Below are positions 37,301 through 47,691 of a stretch of DNA of 64,000 nt, one piece after another. Below the pieces are notes generated by a model, which saw only the letters and a list, made by a program, of their open reading frames with translations, made no database searches and had not been told where the DNA came from. A program made the position numbers and the translations under genes. Source of the DNA: Larix kaempferi (lineage: Eukaryota > Streptophyta > Pinopsida > Pinales > Pinaceae); contig BSBM01000232.1 of NCBI GenBank assembly GCA_027924585.1, forward strand, positions 24,649,501-24,713,500, read 5' to 3'. Numbering within the stretch: the stretch's first letter is position 1; each line of letters begins with the position of its first letter.

Positions 37301-37641
37301 GATGAGATTCGGGACATAAATGTTGAACAGGCAGATCTGGAAATCTGACTCCTTGTGGAGGAGTTTAGTGTAAATCCAGTGAATGCAAATGTCAGAGGCC
37401 AATAGCTCAAATTTTTCCTTGTTCCACATGGTACCTAATCCTCCGGAGGCCCCTGTTGCAATGACCGCTATTCCATGTTCGGTTTTCCAAAATTTTCGCT
37501 TGTTTGGAGGAAGGCTAGTTCCTCCATTTTAGTCTCATGGATAAGTAGAATGTTTGGGCTTGAAATGCGAAGGAGATCTTTCATCAAATCTTCCTTGGAT
37601 CTACTTCCCAACCCCCTACAGTTCCATGAGACTACCTTCAT
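34400..37641 (-). pseudogene. LINE-1 ORF2: endonuclease and reverse transcriptase
   Basis: ATG at 37641 (MKVVSWNCRGLG). APE-type endonuclease: HETK near 37540, VGDLNVHLS near 37220, TRLDRFLV near 37050, ASDHKYILL near 36960. RT begins near 36300 (NKAPCPDEFTAGF) and continues with RYRPISLCNIGYKLITK near 36080. About 50 residues are missing at 36003, where ILPA runs straight into KFDLVNAFDRV. The active site reads FVDNMLLLGG near 35675 instead of F-[AV]-DD. The zinc-binding domain near 34395-34560 reads CPIY where CPIC is expected. Many stops interrupt it. Confidence 0.9.
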
Positions 37642-38941
37642 CGCTTACTTTCTTGGAATGGAAGAGGCTCCTTTGGAGGGGTGCCCCTGGTGTCTTGCAC
37701 TGTGATTGTTTAACATTTTTTCCAAGGTGGGTTGGGAGCCCTGGAGCTTCTCTTTGTAAGTGGCCCTTTCTCTTCTTTTCTTTGTCGTTTTCCTTCCTTG
37801 AGTAACTTGCTGAATGGAATTTTGAGATGATTCTATTTCTCCTTCCTCTTCCTCCGCGTCTTCTTCCTATGTTTCTAGTTCATGGCTATCCACTTTTTCT
37901 CCTTGTTCCTGAGGGGACGAGAGTTCCTTGTTTGCTTGATTTTCCACCTCTGCGAGGTTTATGTTTTCTTTCTGAGGGATCGTCCGGAGCACTGGCCTCA
38001 AGTTCTTGATTTCCTAACAATTCAAATCTGTTTCCTGTCGGAAGTTTTTCCTTTGGAGGTTCATGTTCTGTTCCGTATTTGGCTATGGGTGGGTTAGGAT
38101 TGATGTCGTCTTTTTTGAGAGAGTTTTTTGGATTTTCCTTTGATCTTTTCGCTAATTTCCATCCTTCCCCTGCCTCCTTTTCTTACTGATTTTGAGCCTT
38201 TGGGCAGTTCTTTTGGAAATGGCCATAATCGTGGCAACTTCTGCATTTAAATGGTAATTGTTCGTTGTACAGCTTTTGAAAATGATGCCATTCCCCTATT
38301 GTGAGCTTGACAGCTTCAAGGAGACCAACTTCTAAATCCACTTCCACGCAGATCCGGGCACAGGAGTACTGACCCTTGGGATCAGATTGATCTATGAATT
38401 TCCTTATTCCATTCCCTATTGATTGCAGAGACAGAGAGTTTCAGCAGTGGATCGGTAGACTAGGCAAGCGAACTCATACAAGAATTGCTTTGGGTACATC
38501 TAGGGATGGATCAAAATCAAGTGTCCATCAGTTTAGAAATAGTCTTTGCGGTACCATGAAGTAAGGACCGCTTCTGAAGATCAAGTCCCTGTCATCTTTT
38601 GAAATGAATTTGAAGAGGAAGAAGCCTTTTCCTACTGCATAGCAGCTGACGCTGGCAGAGATTAGGGGCCTCCAGCTTTTTTTGATCCAGTTGTTTGTGG
38701 TGCGAGGAGAGGGCCAAATCCTTGAGAACTGTCCCACCAGTTCCCGATCGGCCAGGGATACAACTACTCTCATAGGTTGATCCAATGGAAGGGAGATTGT
38801 CGAAACATCCTCCAGTTTCTTTACAAACTTAGGAACTAGTTGTAGCACCGGATTTTTCCCATGTCTGTTGATCAATCTCTTGAAATATTCGGCTTCAGCA
38901 GTAGGCGGAGTGAACGGCGGTCCACCTCCAGTGGACCCCAT
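37616..38941 (-). pseudogene. LINE-1 ORF1 (DUF4283-like, zinc knuckle)
   Basis: A single frame of 441 codons plus stop from ATGGGGTC at 38941 to TAG at 37616, broken by several internal stops (first at 38528). Residues about 35-150 resemble the DUF4283 domain of plant LINE ORF1 proteins (GKGFFLFKFISKDDRDLIF, GPYFMVPQRLFL). A CCHC knuckle, CRSCHDYGHFQKNC, lies near 38205-38255, after YNEQLPFK. A basic Lys/Arg/Pro-rich tail follows. The protein would bind LINE RNA. It overlaps ORF2 by 26 nt. Confidence 0.87.
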
Positions 38942-39212
38942 GAGAGCGGACCAACCCCTAATCCAATCTCAACGCATGTGAGAGTGGTAGGGGACATGGT
39001 AGCAACGGAAAGCTCCAAATGGCAGCGGTCTCTCGGCAGGGAAAACACCAGGTCGTCAATCGAGAGCGACCGGTACAGGAAAAGCATCCCAAGTGAGCCG
39101 ATCCCAACCTCGTCGGCCGAGATCTGGATGGCCGTTGATCAACCGCAGGTTCCCGTCGGTCAATCCGTCAATCATTGCGCCAGGATCGCTTGACTCTTGG
39201 GTGAGCCTTTAA
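38942..39212 (-). other. LINE-1 5' UTR
   Basis: About 270 bp from the target duplication to the ORF1 ATG, less AT-rich than the surroundings. Plant LINEs carry an internal promoter here; no specific motif was identified. Confidence 0.6.
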
Positions 39213-39225
39213 AACTTAAAAGTTT
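39213..39225. repeat. Target site duplication of LINE-1 (right)
   Basis: AACTTAAAAGTTT, identical to 16331-16343; the element starts directly to its left. Confidence 0.88.
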
Positions 39226-40109
39226 GTTACTTAAATAAAGATTACGATAACTTAGCATAAAATTTTATTACGAGAGAAAACAAAATATATTACAAAGCAA
39301 TGCAATCATATAAGTAACAAAAATGTTTCTATTATCCCATTATCCACAAAGACTGTAAAGTCACGTGACTTTCTTAAACAATAGTTTGCTACCTCCACGA
39401 TGTCTCGTTTTTAACTAGCACAAAATTTAAAATGTAAACTCACAATCTCGGGGAGTAGGTTTTAATTTCCAAGTAATCTTACCGTTACGATTACGGTCAA
39501 CCAAAAAGATTTTAATTCCATTTATGATTTCGATTTACATTTTACCAAGTCCAGTAAAATTCAAAATCCAAGTAGCAAATATAAATTGTGTCAAAGCATG
39601 TGAGTACGGGTGGGTGACAAATACACTGATGACGATAATTCATACCGAAGGCCCCAACGTTGGCAATGCCGGAGTGTAGCATCCTCATTAGCAGTATCGG
39701 TAGTAGAACCCTTAGTGATTGCGAATAGAGCTGACTAATAGCGGTTGTAATTCCATAGGCCTCCTACTATTTTATGGTGGCGGGGTCTCTTACTTTAGCA
39801 ATTTCTAAACGGTTGGAATTAGAGAGTAACAAACTAGCTTAAGTTACTTGGCAGAAGAAAGAACACAAATAGCCATTGGTGTAGTAAATAATAGAGACTC
39901 ATAAGTGTTTTGCTAAATTTGGGCATGAATATTTTTCCCTAGTGATTCTCTATTCTAGTAGTGGTACTACCCTTTTAATCAATGCTCCTTCCCCTGCATG
40001 TTGATCATCATATGTGGGCTAATCACCATAGAGTCTCTTTTGTTATGCCAATGTGTGGGCGAGGTGTTGGTGTTGTGGTGTTCTGCCAATGAAGCGATGG
40101 GTGCTCCTT
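39226..40109. other. Sequence without recognised features
   Basis: No frame with recognisable protein content and no clear repeat. Confidence 0.5.
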
Positions 40110-40447
40110 CATCTTAAACTGAATCAACTGGATCAATAATTTAAACTAATAGTGTTGAATCAACGGGTTTTGGTTCTACCCCAACTATTAGAAACTACCA
40201 TGGGTCCTGCTACGAGATATAACACGGACACAAGTGTTGGTCAAGATGATGGCAGTAAAGCTTGATCGACTAAAATTGGTTCTGAATCAACTGTTGCTTC
40301 TGGATATAAACATTGATCTATATATGCTGGGACTAGCTACCGATCTGCGTATGGCCCTGGAACTGGATCCCCCACATCTGGTCCTAGATCTCGTGGAACT
40401 GGAGGATAGAAAACTGGTAAATGAACTCGTTCTGGTTCTGGGTGAAT
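40110..40447 (+). pseudogene. Ser/Thr/Gly-rich coding fossil
   Basis: Read in the frame of 40200-40440, with one shift near 40200, the translation is strongly Ser/Thr/Gly/Pro biased (TESTGS, ESTGFGSTP, AGTSYRSAYGPGTGSPTSG, RSRGTGG). Stops occur roughly every 15-25 codons. Low-complexity coding sequence of unknown origin; family not recognised. It could also be chance composition. Confidence 0.25.
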
Positions 40448-40875
40448 GATGCTATTGTATCTATTTGTATTATGTATAATTGTTATTGTTTGCAGGTTTA
40501 ATAGAGTCAGGCTCACAATGACCAACACCTTGTAAACACCAAATTTGAATAAAAGATAGATTGATATGTAGACGTGAATGCAGAATGTACGCCCACTATT
40601 CCAGATGCACACTGCTTGTATGCCACATTTAAACCATTGCATTTAAACCATTGAATTTGAATGCACCAAACGATATGGACGTCAGCATGCCATCATGCCC
40701 TGCCCCGGGGCTATAGAGACCGAGGGTGGACGTCAGTGAGCAAAACCTATGGAACCAATAGGATAGTAGATAAATCATTCATCAAAAATCCAGTTTAATA
40801 TGAAAACTCAGTTGCAATGTCAAAACATTGGCATAATTTTTTTTAAAGAAAGTACGAACAAAATTAATCTCATTG

Positions 40876-40992
40876 CATGATCACAATATGTCTCTGCCTT
40901 TGGCAGGGACATACCATGATCACAGTATGTCTCCGCCTTCGGCAGGGACATACCATGATCACAATATGTCTTCGCCTTTAGCAGGGACATAA
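40876..40992 (+). repeat. Three 39-bp tandem repeats with stem-loop
   Basis: Copies start at 40876, 40915 and 40954. Each holds CATGATCACA-TATGTC then a partly self-complementary TGTCTCCGCC-TTC-GGCAGGGACA (8 of 10 pairs in the middle copy). Confidence 0.88.
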
Positions 40993-41396
40993 CAATGTGG
41001 AGAGAGTGATTTAATCATCTCCGAGACACAAAACCTATAGTAAAAAAATGTTTTTATGTGAAAAGCTAACATCTCTGTACCCAAAACAAAGCATGTCGGT
41101 ATTAGTGATTCGGTAAATTTTAGCAATGATAGGATTGCAATCGCTTCCAATCTCCTTCATCTTCATCCACACTCTTCAAGGTGAGTAGTCTGGCTATGAT
41201 CCACCCTTTTACAATAACAAGGAGAAGATTCACTATTTTTATCAAATCATAAAGAGTAATATTCATATGATGTATATAGTCACAACCGAACGAATTAAAC
41301 ACATAACATTATGTATGTAGTATTGTAAATTAAATTTTGTACATGGAAGAGTTTCTCAAATTTAGCTCGACATTAAACCTAATCACTATAAAATTT
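40993..41396. other. Sequence without recognised features
   Basis: AT-rich, no coding content recognised. Confidence 0.5.
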
Positions 41397-41477
41397 AACT
41401 TATTTTTATTTTAATTTAATCATTATAAATTTAATTATTTTTTATTAAACAATCATTTATGATTCAACAACTATTGA
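41397..41477. repeat. AT-rich repeat, copy A
   Basis: Contains TTTAATTTAAT, AAATTTAATTATTTT and ATTAAACAATCATTTAT, shared with 43408-43575. It abuts the A-tail of LINE-4. Confidence 0.7.
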
Positions 41478-41723
41478 TTTTTTTTTAACATGAACAAATA
41501 TATTTATATTGCAAAAAGATGAACACACTCAACAAAGAGTTACAAAAACATAATGATATAGTTCATCAGAGTAACAAAGACAATATTGTAAGAAATGACT
41601 GACATATACAGTAATCTAAAAGAAGCTATAAGCTTTCATAAATTCCAGAAACCCTAGATAATTGTAGACTTTTATAAAATGTCCTAGTAATAAGATGCAA
41701 AAGGAGAGCATAACATAAACCGG

Positions 41724-42411
41724 CTAGCTACTGGCATCGCTGGTAATTCTCTTATCTAGAGAATCTTCTTCATCTTCTTCACTATCCAGACTCTTGTCTT
41801 CATTAACTATATTATCTTCCTCATTATCAATCTCGATATCATAGGAGTCCATCTCCATATGTCCTGCAAATCCAAATTCTGAAGAAGATCGAGTTTTCTC
41901 TTCAGAACCCTCATCAGATTCATCCTTGGTGTCCTCATCTTGATCTATAGTTGTTATATTAACAAAGACATCGACCTCATTACTTCGTTTCCCTGAATTT
42001 TCTCTACCCTTTTTAGAGCACTCTCTTATTGACTGAAGGACTGAGATTCTATCCCCATTTCAAGATACATAATTCTCATCAATTTTAGAAAAAAACCACC
42101 AATCTGGTCTTCATGCTTGGAAACTAAAACCGCCATACCTGTAACCTTGTCTTCACATTGTTTAATTTCGGCTTGTACATTATTGAAATGAGCTTCCATA
42201 TTACCACTAAATTCCTGATACATCTGCTCAATATGATCTAAGTGATTATCCACCACCAGAGAATGGGATAACAACTGATGCACTGCATGCCTTCCAAATG
42301 GTCCTTCAGCCACTTAAGATGGGTTTTGAAATCATTTATGTTAGCAGAAGCGACATTCACATGTTCTGCAAGACGCTCGACGTTATTCTCTAAGTCCATT
42401 GGTAAAGACAT
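41724..42411 (-). pseudogene. Third ORF of LINE-4: coiled-coil, acidic tail
   Basis: Function unknown. Begins MSLPMDLENNVERLAEHV; residues 1-115 are rich in Leu/Ile/Val at heptad-like spacing with charged residues between (NVERLAEHVNVASANINDF; LDHIEQMYQEF; VQAEIKQCEDKV), suggesting a coiled coil. After about residue 150 comes a basic patch (CSKKGRENSGKRS) and a strongly acidic Ser-rich tail (DQDEDTKDESDEGSEE; DSEEDEEDSLDKR). Two frameshifts (near 42290 and 42085) and a stop near 42060 break it. It sits between RNase H and the A-tail, as in LINE-2, but I see no similarity to the LINE-2 ORF. A captured host exon is an alternative. Confidence 0.5.
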
Positions 42412-42989
42412 TTTCAAAACCAGATGCTCTAAAAACCCCAAAAGGATGCAGTCGAGAATTAACTAATTCCACGAAAAAAGAGAAAGGACCAAGACAGAAT
42501 ATACCACAACCTTCCCTCTCACCATTGCAGATGATATTCCAGCCACAGTTGGGCCCGAAATCAAAGATATCACCGTGCAAACCAAATATTGTATCCCAAA
42601 CCTCCCAAATGAAAGCAAAAGAAGAGCCAAGGAGAAATACCTGATAAGGGAAAGAGACCGAAGCAGGAGACCTTACTCCTCCATCTAAGGAGAAGGCTGA
42701 GAGGGCCGCATTCCCTGCCACCATTCCAGGCGAATAGTCCCAAAACACTGCACCAGAAAATTCTTCACGGTCGAACTCTTATCGGAGGAGCAAAGAACTA
42801 ACACAGGGCCATCAAAACAACAAGAGGAATGAGTCTCGATACCGAGGGAATAGACCTTCTCATTACTCCATCTACCACAATAAATGAGCATAACGCCGAC
42901 ATAAGGAGGGGGACACCTCCCCCATATAGAGACGTGGAGAATCCAAGAATCTCTCCACATGAGGGAATAAATAAGGATGATTTTAACAT

Positions 42990-43385
42990 ATTCTTAAGGA
43001 ACCCAAAACTTGTTAATTGGACCTCCATATATCATGAATTCTCCTTGTGGAATGAGGGAAGCTTGGTTAGCAAAGTTATCTGCTAGAGAGTTCAACAACC
43101 ACTTGACGTGATAAAAATTTATTGACTGAAACCTCGAAAGAATACCCAAAATACAGTTGTGAAGACGACGAGCTAAATGATCTGAGATGGGATGACCATT
43201 TATTGTTTGAGACAAGATGATCATAGTGTCCCCAATGACAATTAAAGGTTGAGTTTTTTCATCTAATGCTAGTTTTTAAACCAAGAAACATGGCATAACA
43301 TTCCACTTGATTATTTGAACCTATTCCCAACCCCCAAGCATAGGTTTTCACTATATTTGCACGAGGGTCAAAGATCACCCCCCCT
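42990..43385 (-). pseudogene. LINE-4 RNase H
   Basis: Minus strand, one frameshift near 43270: TYAWGLGIGSNNQVECYAMF near 43325, VIGDTMIILSQTINGHP near 43215, and the C-terminal YHVKWLLNSLADNFANQA near 43085. This matches RVT_3-type RNase H (WGLG-TNN-E, GDS, N-AD). The catalytic Ser of GDS is Thr here. It is the 3'-most part of LINE-4 ORF2. Confidence 0.78.
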
Positions 43386-43407
43386 TCCCCCCCGCACATG
43401 CCTCCCC

Positions 43408-43575
43408 ATTTATTTATTTTTAATTTAATAAATGCAAATTTAATTATTTTATATTAAACAATCATTTATAACCCAAACCATTAATACTGCAATAATCACT
43501 TATTTTTAATTTAATCAAAACAAGTTCAATTAATTTTATATTAAACAACCATCCATAATTCACAACCATTTATTA
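43408..43575. repeat. AT-rich repeat, copies B and C
   Basis: Two further roughly 85-bp units (about 43408-43492 and 43495-43575) related to 41397-41477. LINE-4 appears to have landed inside this array. Confidence 0.65.
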
Positions 43576-43739
43576 ATTTTGTAGTAAACAACTGTTGAAA
43601 TATTAATTAAATAGTTTTGTATTTGAAATGGTTTATAAATAGTTAATATAGGATAGATATTAAGTGGATTATTGTAGAAATTACATTTTATTGAAATTTC
43701 TAAAATTAGATTCATTGCATACTTGATGGAGAAACAATG

Positions 43740-44093
43740 GAAATATATGCATGGGGTTTGGGTATAGCTACCAATAATCAAGTATAGGGGTACACATTAC
43801 TCATGGGATTGGAAATTTTGATAGAAATTGGCACCCCCAATGTTCACATCATAGGAGATTCTTTGCTCGTCATTTCACAAGCACGCAAGTGCATCATAAC
43901 TCAGGACCCTCTCCATGGAAGGATTCAACACATAATCATCGACTTGCGTGACAAGCTCTCGAGTTATAGCTTGTTCCATGTCCAAAGAGAAAACAATATA
44001 GTGGTGAATCGAATGGCCAAACTGGCTGCCACCTTGGACAAAGGTATACTTAGGAAAAGAGGGGACCAACAAAACCAAAGGTGGATCCCCTAA
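43740..44093 (+). pseudogene. RNase H fossil, plus strand
   Basis: YAWGLGIATNNQV near 43748, one shift near 43785, then LLMGLEILIEIG, VHIIGDSLLVISQARK near 43848, and LFHVQRENNIVVNRMAKLAA near 43970. It is an RVT_3-type RNase H related to the one at 42990-43385 but on the opposite strand and about 350 bp away. No RT or endonuclease is attached, so its parent is a LINE or other retroelement not otherwise present. Confidence 0.7.
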
Positions 44094-45180
44094 AGCATTC
44101 GACAATTTTAATGAAGTTTGACCCCCCCCCCTCCTTCAATTCATTACAAGTTACTAGCTAGTTGTGTGCTAATCTCAAGGGCGGGGGAGTATTTATGGTC
44201 ACTTGTACGACAACTTTGCAGATTATTCTATGAGTTTAATTTGGCGGTGGGGTTTTGGAACATGGCACATTTTTTTTTTTTTGAAGCAATTATCACGTCC
44301 AATCTACACTTCGAGAAGGGAGAGTGATGATATCTCTATGTATGGTGTTAGAAAGTTAGGGGTGAGTGTAAAATTGTGCCTGAACTCCTTTGGTTGGACG
44401 AGATGCCAGAGGCACTGACCTTAAATAGCACGAGGAGGACTCTATGCAACAGTAGGAGAAGGAATACGCGGAAATCTCAAGCATCTTGGAACCAGACTCT
44501 GTGTTCATGGAAATACAAGTGTGACTTGCCTTAGTCTTGTTTTTTTGTCCTAGTTTATGGTGTTTTTTTGTGTTTTGCTTTCAAGACACTTTGAAAAAAT
44601 CTACGACGTTTATGATGCAGTAAAAATCGGATATAATAGTTAGATATTATGCTTTAGACTTGCCTATTCTATTAATAACCTAGCTGAAAACAATATCTCT
44701 TCGAACCTGGCAATTTTGTAAAATTAATAACTGTTTTGACAACAATTTAATATAAAGCTTTACTCATTTTTATTAAAAAAAGTTATTACATAGATTCATA
44801 TCTCTTTATTATTTCCTTTTAATGTTATGGCATTTTTTTAACTTTATTGTATATATGTAGGTCTTAATATATAAAGAAACCGTGTAATTTGTCCATTTTT
44901 TATAACTATATATACTATGTGCCTATAGTCACCAATATTGTGACTAAGTTTAAAATATATTATATTGTTTAAGAAAAAAGGTGCATAATAAAAGTTCTTT
45001 GATAAAAAAAAATGTGTAATATATAAATATTTATTAAGAAAAGAAATGTAAATATAAATTTATAAATTAGTTTTATATAATAAATAAAGTAATGAAAATA
45101 TATAAATTATATATTTAAAAATAAATATATAATTTAGCAATCAAGTAGGGTTTCTCTAAATCTTGGATATAAAGCCTTAT
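44094..45180. other. AT-rich sequence without genes
   Basis: Poly-C (44121-44130) and poly-T (about 44268-44281) runs and very AT-rich DNA around 44880-45140. No coding content. Confidence 0.55.
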
Positions 45181-45189
45181 TGTTCCTAT

Positions 45190-46895
45190 TTTAAAAGTGG
45201 AGATAAAAACAATTTATCTAATTATAGGATCATTATGGTTAACCATCATTTAGCCAAATTATATGGAATTATTTTGGAAAAGAAGATCAACATATGGCTA
45301 GTGAGACATGGAAAAAGAACTAAAGGCCATGCATGATTTTGGGGATATCGTTCAACTGTGGATCACCTTGTTTCTCTTAGGACCATTGCTAAGAAGTTTC
45401 ACAATAATACAACTAATATTCTATGTTGCTTTGTTGACTTTAGAAAAACATTTGATACAGTTCCCAAAAGTAACCTTTGGAATAGATTAGAAGAGCTAAA
45501 AGTCCCTTTCAAGTTCAGAGATGTTGCGATAAGTTTATTGCCAAGCTCAGGAACTCTAAGGGGTCGGTCAAAAGAAATTAATTGTAATATAGGAGCCAAG
45601 AAAGGGTCGTCCCTATCCCCTACCCTTTTTGGTATTTACATTGCCAGGTTAGAGGGTTGTTTATAAGAGGCAGGTTGCGCTGGCACATTTTTGTCTGGTA
45701 TGGTCATCATCCTTCTTCTTTATGATGATGATATTTATCTTATGGCAAGGAGTCCCTATGATCTCGACAAAAAACTAAAACTTCTCAAGGATTTTTTCTC
45801 TAGTATGGGTATGACTGTTAACACTGACAAAACAAAATTTGTGATAATCAAATCCAAAAAGATCACTTATGGTAATTTCATGTCTGGCAACAACAACTTG
45901 GACGAAGTGAATCAATATAAATATCTCGTAATCAATCTTCATTATAAGCTTAATTGGAACTATAGCACTAAGAAAATAATTAATAGAGGATGGAAAGCTT
46001 ATTGTGGACTTGAAAATAGTTGTAAATCTACAGACCTCTGGCTTTGGGATATGAAGAAACTTCTCTTCGAGACTCTCGTCACTCTTGTTATCTTATATGG
46101 TTGTGAAGTTTGGGGCTACAACATATCTAGAGAATCTTGGAGAAGGATAGAGCAAATCCAAAAACTCTTAATAACATATAATCTCGAAAATAAACGTAAT
46201 ACACCCTATCCTATCGTCCTCATAGAAGCAAGTCTCTACCCGATTAAGAGCATGGCTATGAATATGTACCTAATGTAAAAGAACAAGGTAAACAACATGG
46301 GAGACAAGAGGCTTCCTAAGACTGCTTCATACTCTAGTCAAAACCACCTGCGACTTAAGTGAGGTTGGCATAAAGATGCCAAGTCTTGGCTAAACCATTT
46401 GGGAGTCGAGGAAGAGGTCACTCTGCAAAATGATGATAATAGTAGAAGTATTATTACATGCTAATTTAAGGAAAATATGTGGTGCGATAAAGAGTTACAG
46501 GATAAGAGAAAATTGAGATATTTTAAGGAGGTGATCAACCATAATCTAGAAGATCAAAAGTATCTCTCTATTTTAATTAGCGTAAAGACGAAAATCAACA
46601 TTACTAAAATAAGAACAAATTCTCATGAGCTCCATAGTGAAACAAGGCATTGAAAAATTCCTAAAACCTTGTCGGATGAAAGAATCTATCATCTTTGTGA
46701 CACATAGAGGGTTGAAGACAAAAATCACTTTCTCGTAGAATGTCCTGCGTGCACCTACATTAGAGTGCAATTTCAAAACATTTGATACAATACTGACCTT
46801 CCTAACCTTTTAACTCATCATAACTATGGTGATTTAGGAATGTTTCTCTTAAAGCCTTTTTAATATAGAAATAAAATTCTTATGAAAACCAAGTA
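45190..46895 (+). pseudogene. Reverse transcriptase of a second LINE type
   Basis: RT starts near 45190 (LAKLYGIILEKKINIW near 45255), then STVDHLVSLRTIAKK near 45350, CCFVDFRKTFDTVPKSNLW near 45420, KKGSSLSPTLFGIYIARLEG near 45600, the active site YDDDI at 45721 (normally YADD), MGMTVNTDKTKFVIIKSKK near 45805, LYGCEVWGYNISRESWRRIEQIQ near 46090, and a readable tail to about 46895 with HLCD and VECPA zinc-type residues. The wording differs from the L1-type elements here and is closer to RTE/CR1-like RTs (inference). Endonuclease is absent, so it is 5'-truncated, with frameshifts and stops throughout. Confidence 0.82.
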
Positions 46896-47049
46896 ACTCA
46901 TTTCCTTTTCAAGCTCCGATGGACCAAATTTGATCCCAGTGGACGTTAATAACTATCATCATCGTCATAATTAACCAAAAACTTAATAACACAAATAATT
47001 TAAATAAAAAATTTAAAATGTATAATTTTACTTTAGAGGTAGTAAATTA

Positions 47050-47508
47050 TATTTTTTTCAAAAGAAAAAAAAAAGATTGTAACTTGTTATTCATATTTGA
47101 ATCAAAGTTATATTATTATTTTACATCACATTCACCACAAAGGCTAATTTATGATCACAATTAGGGTTTAAAAAATACTAGAAATAACAGTAATACATTC
47201 TTCATACCTCAGTTCACAAAAACTTTTCAGGCTAGTATGCAGTATAAAACATCTACCCACTTGAGATAAAGGTACAACCATCCATCAAAAAGGTATTACT
47301 ACCATAAAAAACACTATACAGAGCTCCTAATAAAAAAATACGAGCCCTTAGAGATTAAAGAGAAGTCCAGATATTCTTCAAAATTTAAGAGACCTTTAGT
47401 AGTACCCATAGCTCTTTTGGAGATCCCATCAGCCACGGAGTTTAGCTCTCGAAAGACATGATTAAAAGTTAAAACTGAAAAATAAATCCTCAAGAGTTTG
47501 AATCCTAC
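47050..47508 (-). pseudogene. LINE-3 RNase H C-terminus and 3' UTR (older LINE)
   Basis: Minus strand: CGRIQTLEDLFFSFNF then, after a shift, NHVFRELNSVADGISKRAMG (near 47455-47405), the conserved end of RVT_3 RNase H. It joins the part at 62078-62880 when LINE-2 and one target copy are removed. The 3' end is placed near 47050 by an A-rich stretch on the minus strand; that edge is uncertain. Confidence 0.72.
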
Positions 47509-47521
47509 CACACCACTGCTC
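47509..47521. repeat. Target site duplication of LINE-2 (left)
   Basis: CACACCACTGCTC, identical to 62078-62090. Confidence 0.95.
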
Positions 47522-47691
47522 TAAGAGAAAGTGGGGGCACTGGAGCCGATGGGAGCGGAAGGATTGATTCGCTGCAAGGGGCTAGGGTTTTGTCTTTTTT
47601 GGGTTTCCTGCAGTAGGGGTCGTATCCCCTGTGGCTGTAATGGATGTCACCCCAGATACTGACGTCTGAGGGTATGGCAGGTGATGCATAG

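Larger units (their letters stand above)
16344..39212 (-). mobile_element. LINE-1, full-length L1-type, split by copia-1
   Basis: A non-LTR retrotransposon read right to left: 5' leader, ORF1 (37616-38941), ORF2 (endonuclease, RT, zinc-binding domain, RNase H), short 3' UTR and poly-A. It is bounded by a 13-bp target duplication. Without copia-1 it is about 6.2 kb, a normal full length for plant L1-type elements. Deleting copia-1 and one target copy restores the frame across 34395/17689 (NCPFATRVW), which proves a single interrupted element. Stops and an RT deletion show it is dead. Confidence 0.92.
41478..43395 (-). mobile_element. LINE-4, 5'-truncated L1-type element
   Basis: Minus strand: RNase H (42990-43385), a spacer, a third ORF (41724-42411), about 235 bp of UTR ending ATTTGTTCATGTT and an A-tail (41478-41486). 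The 5' end is cut near 43395, as is common for LINEs. AT-rich repeat copies flank it on both sides (41397-41477, 43408-43575). No target duplication was found. Confidence 0.7.

Noticed and set aside
42383-42748. 121-codon minus ORF between LINE-4 RNase H and third ORF
   Set aside because: No recognisable motif and aromatic-rich composition; overlaps the start of the better supported third ORF.
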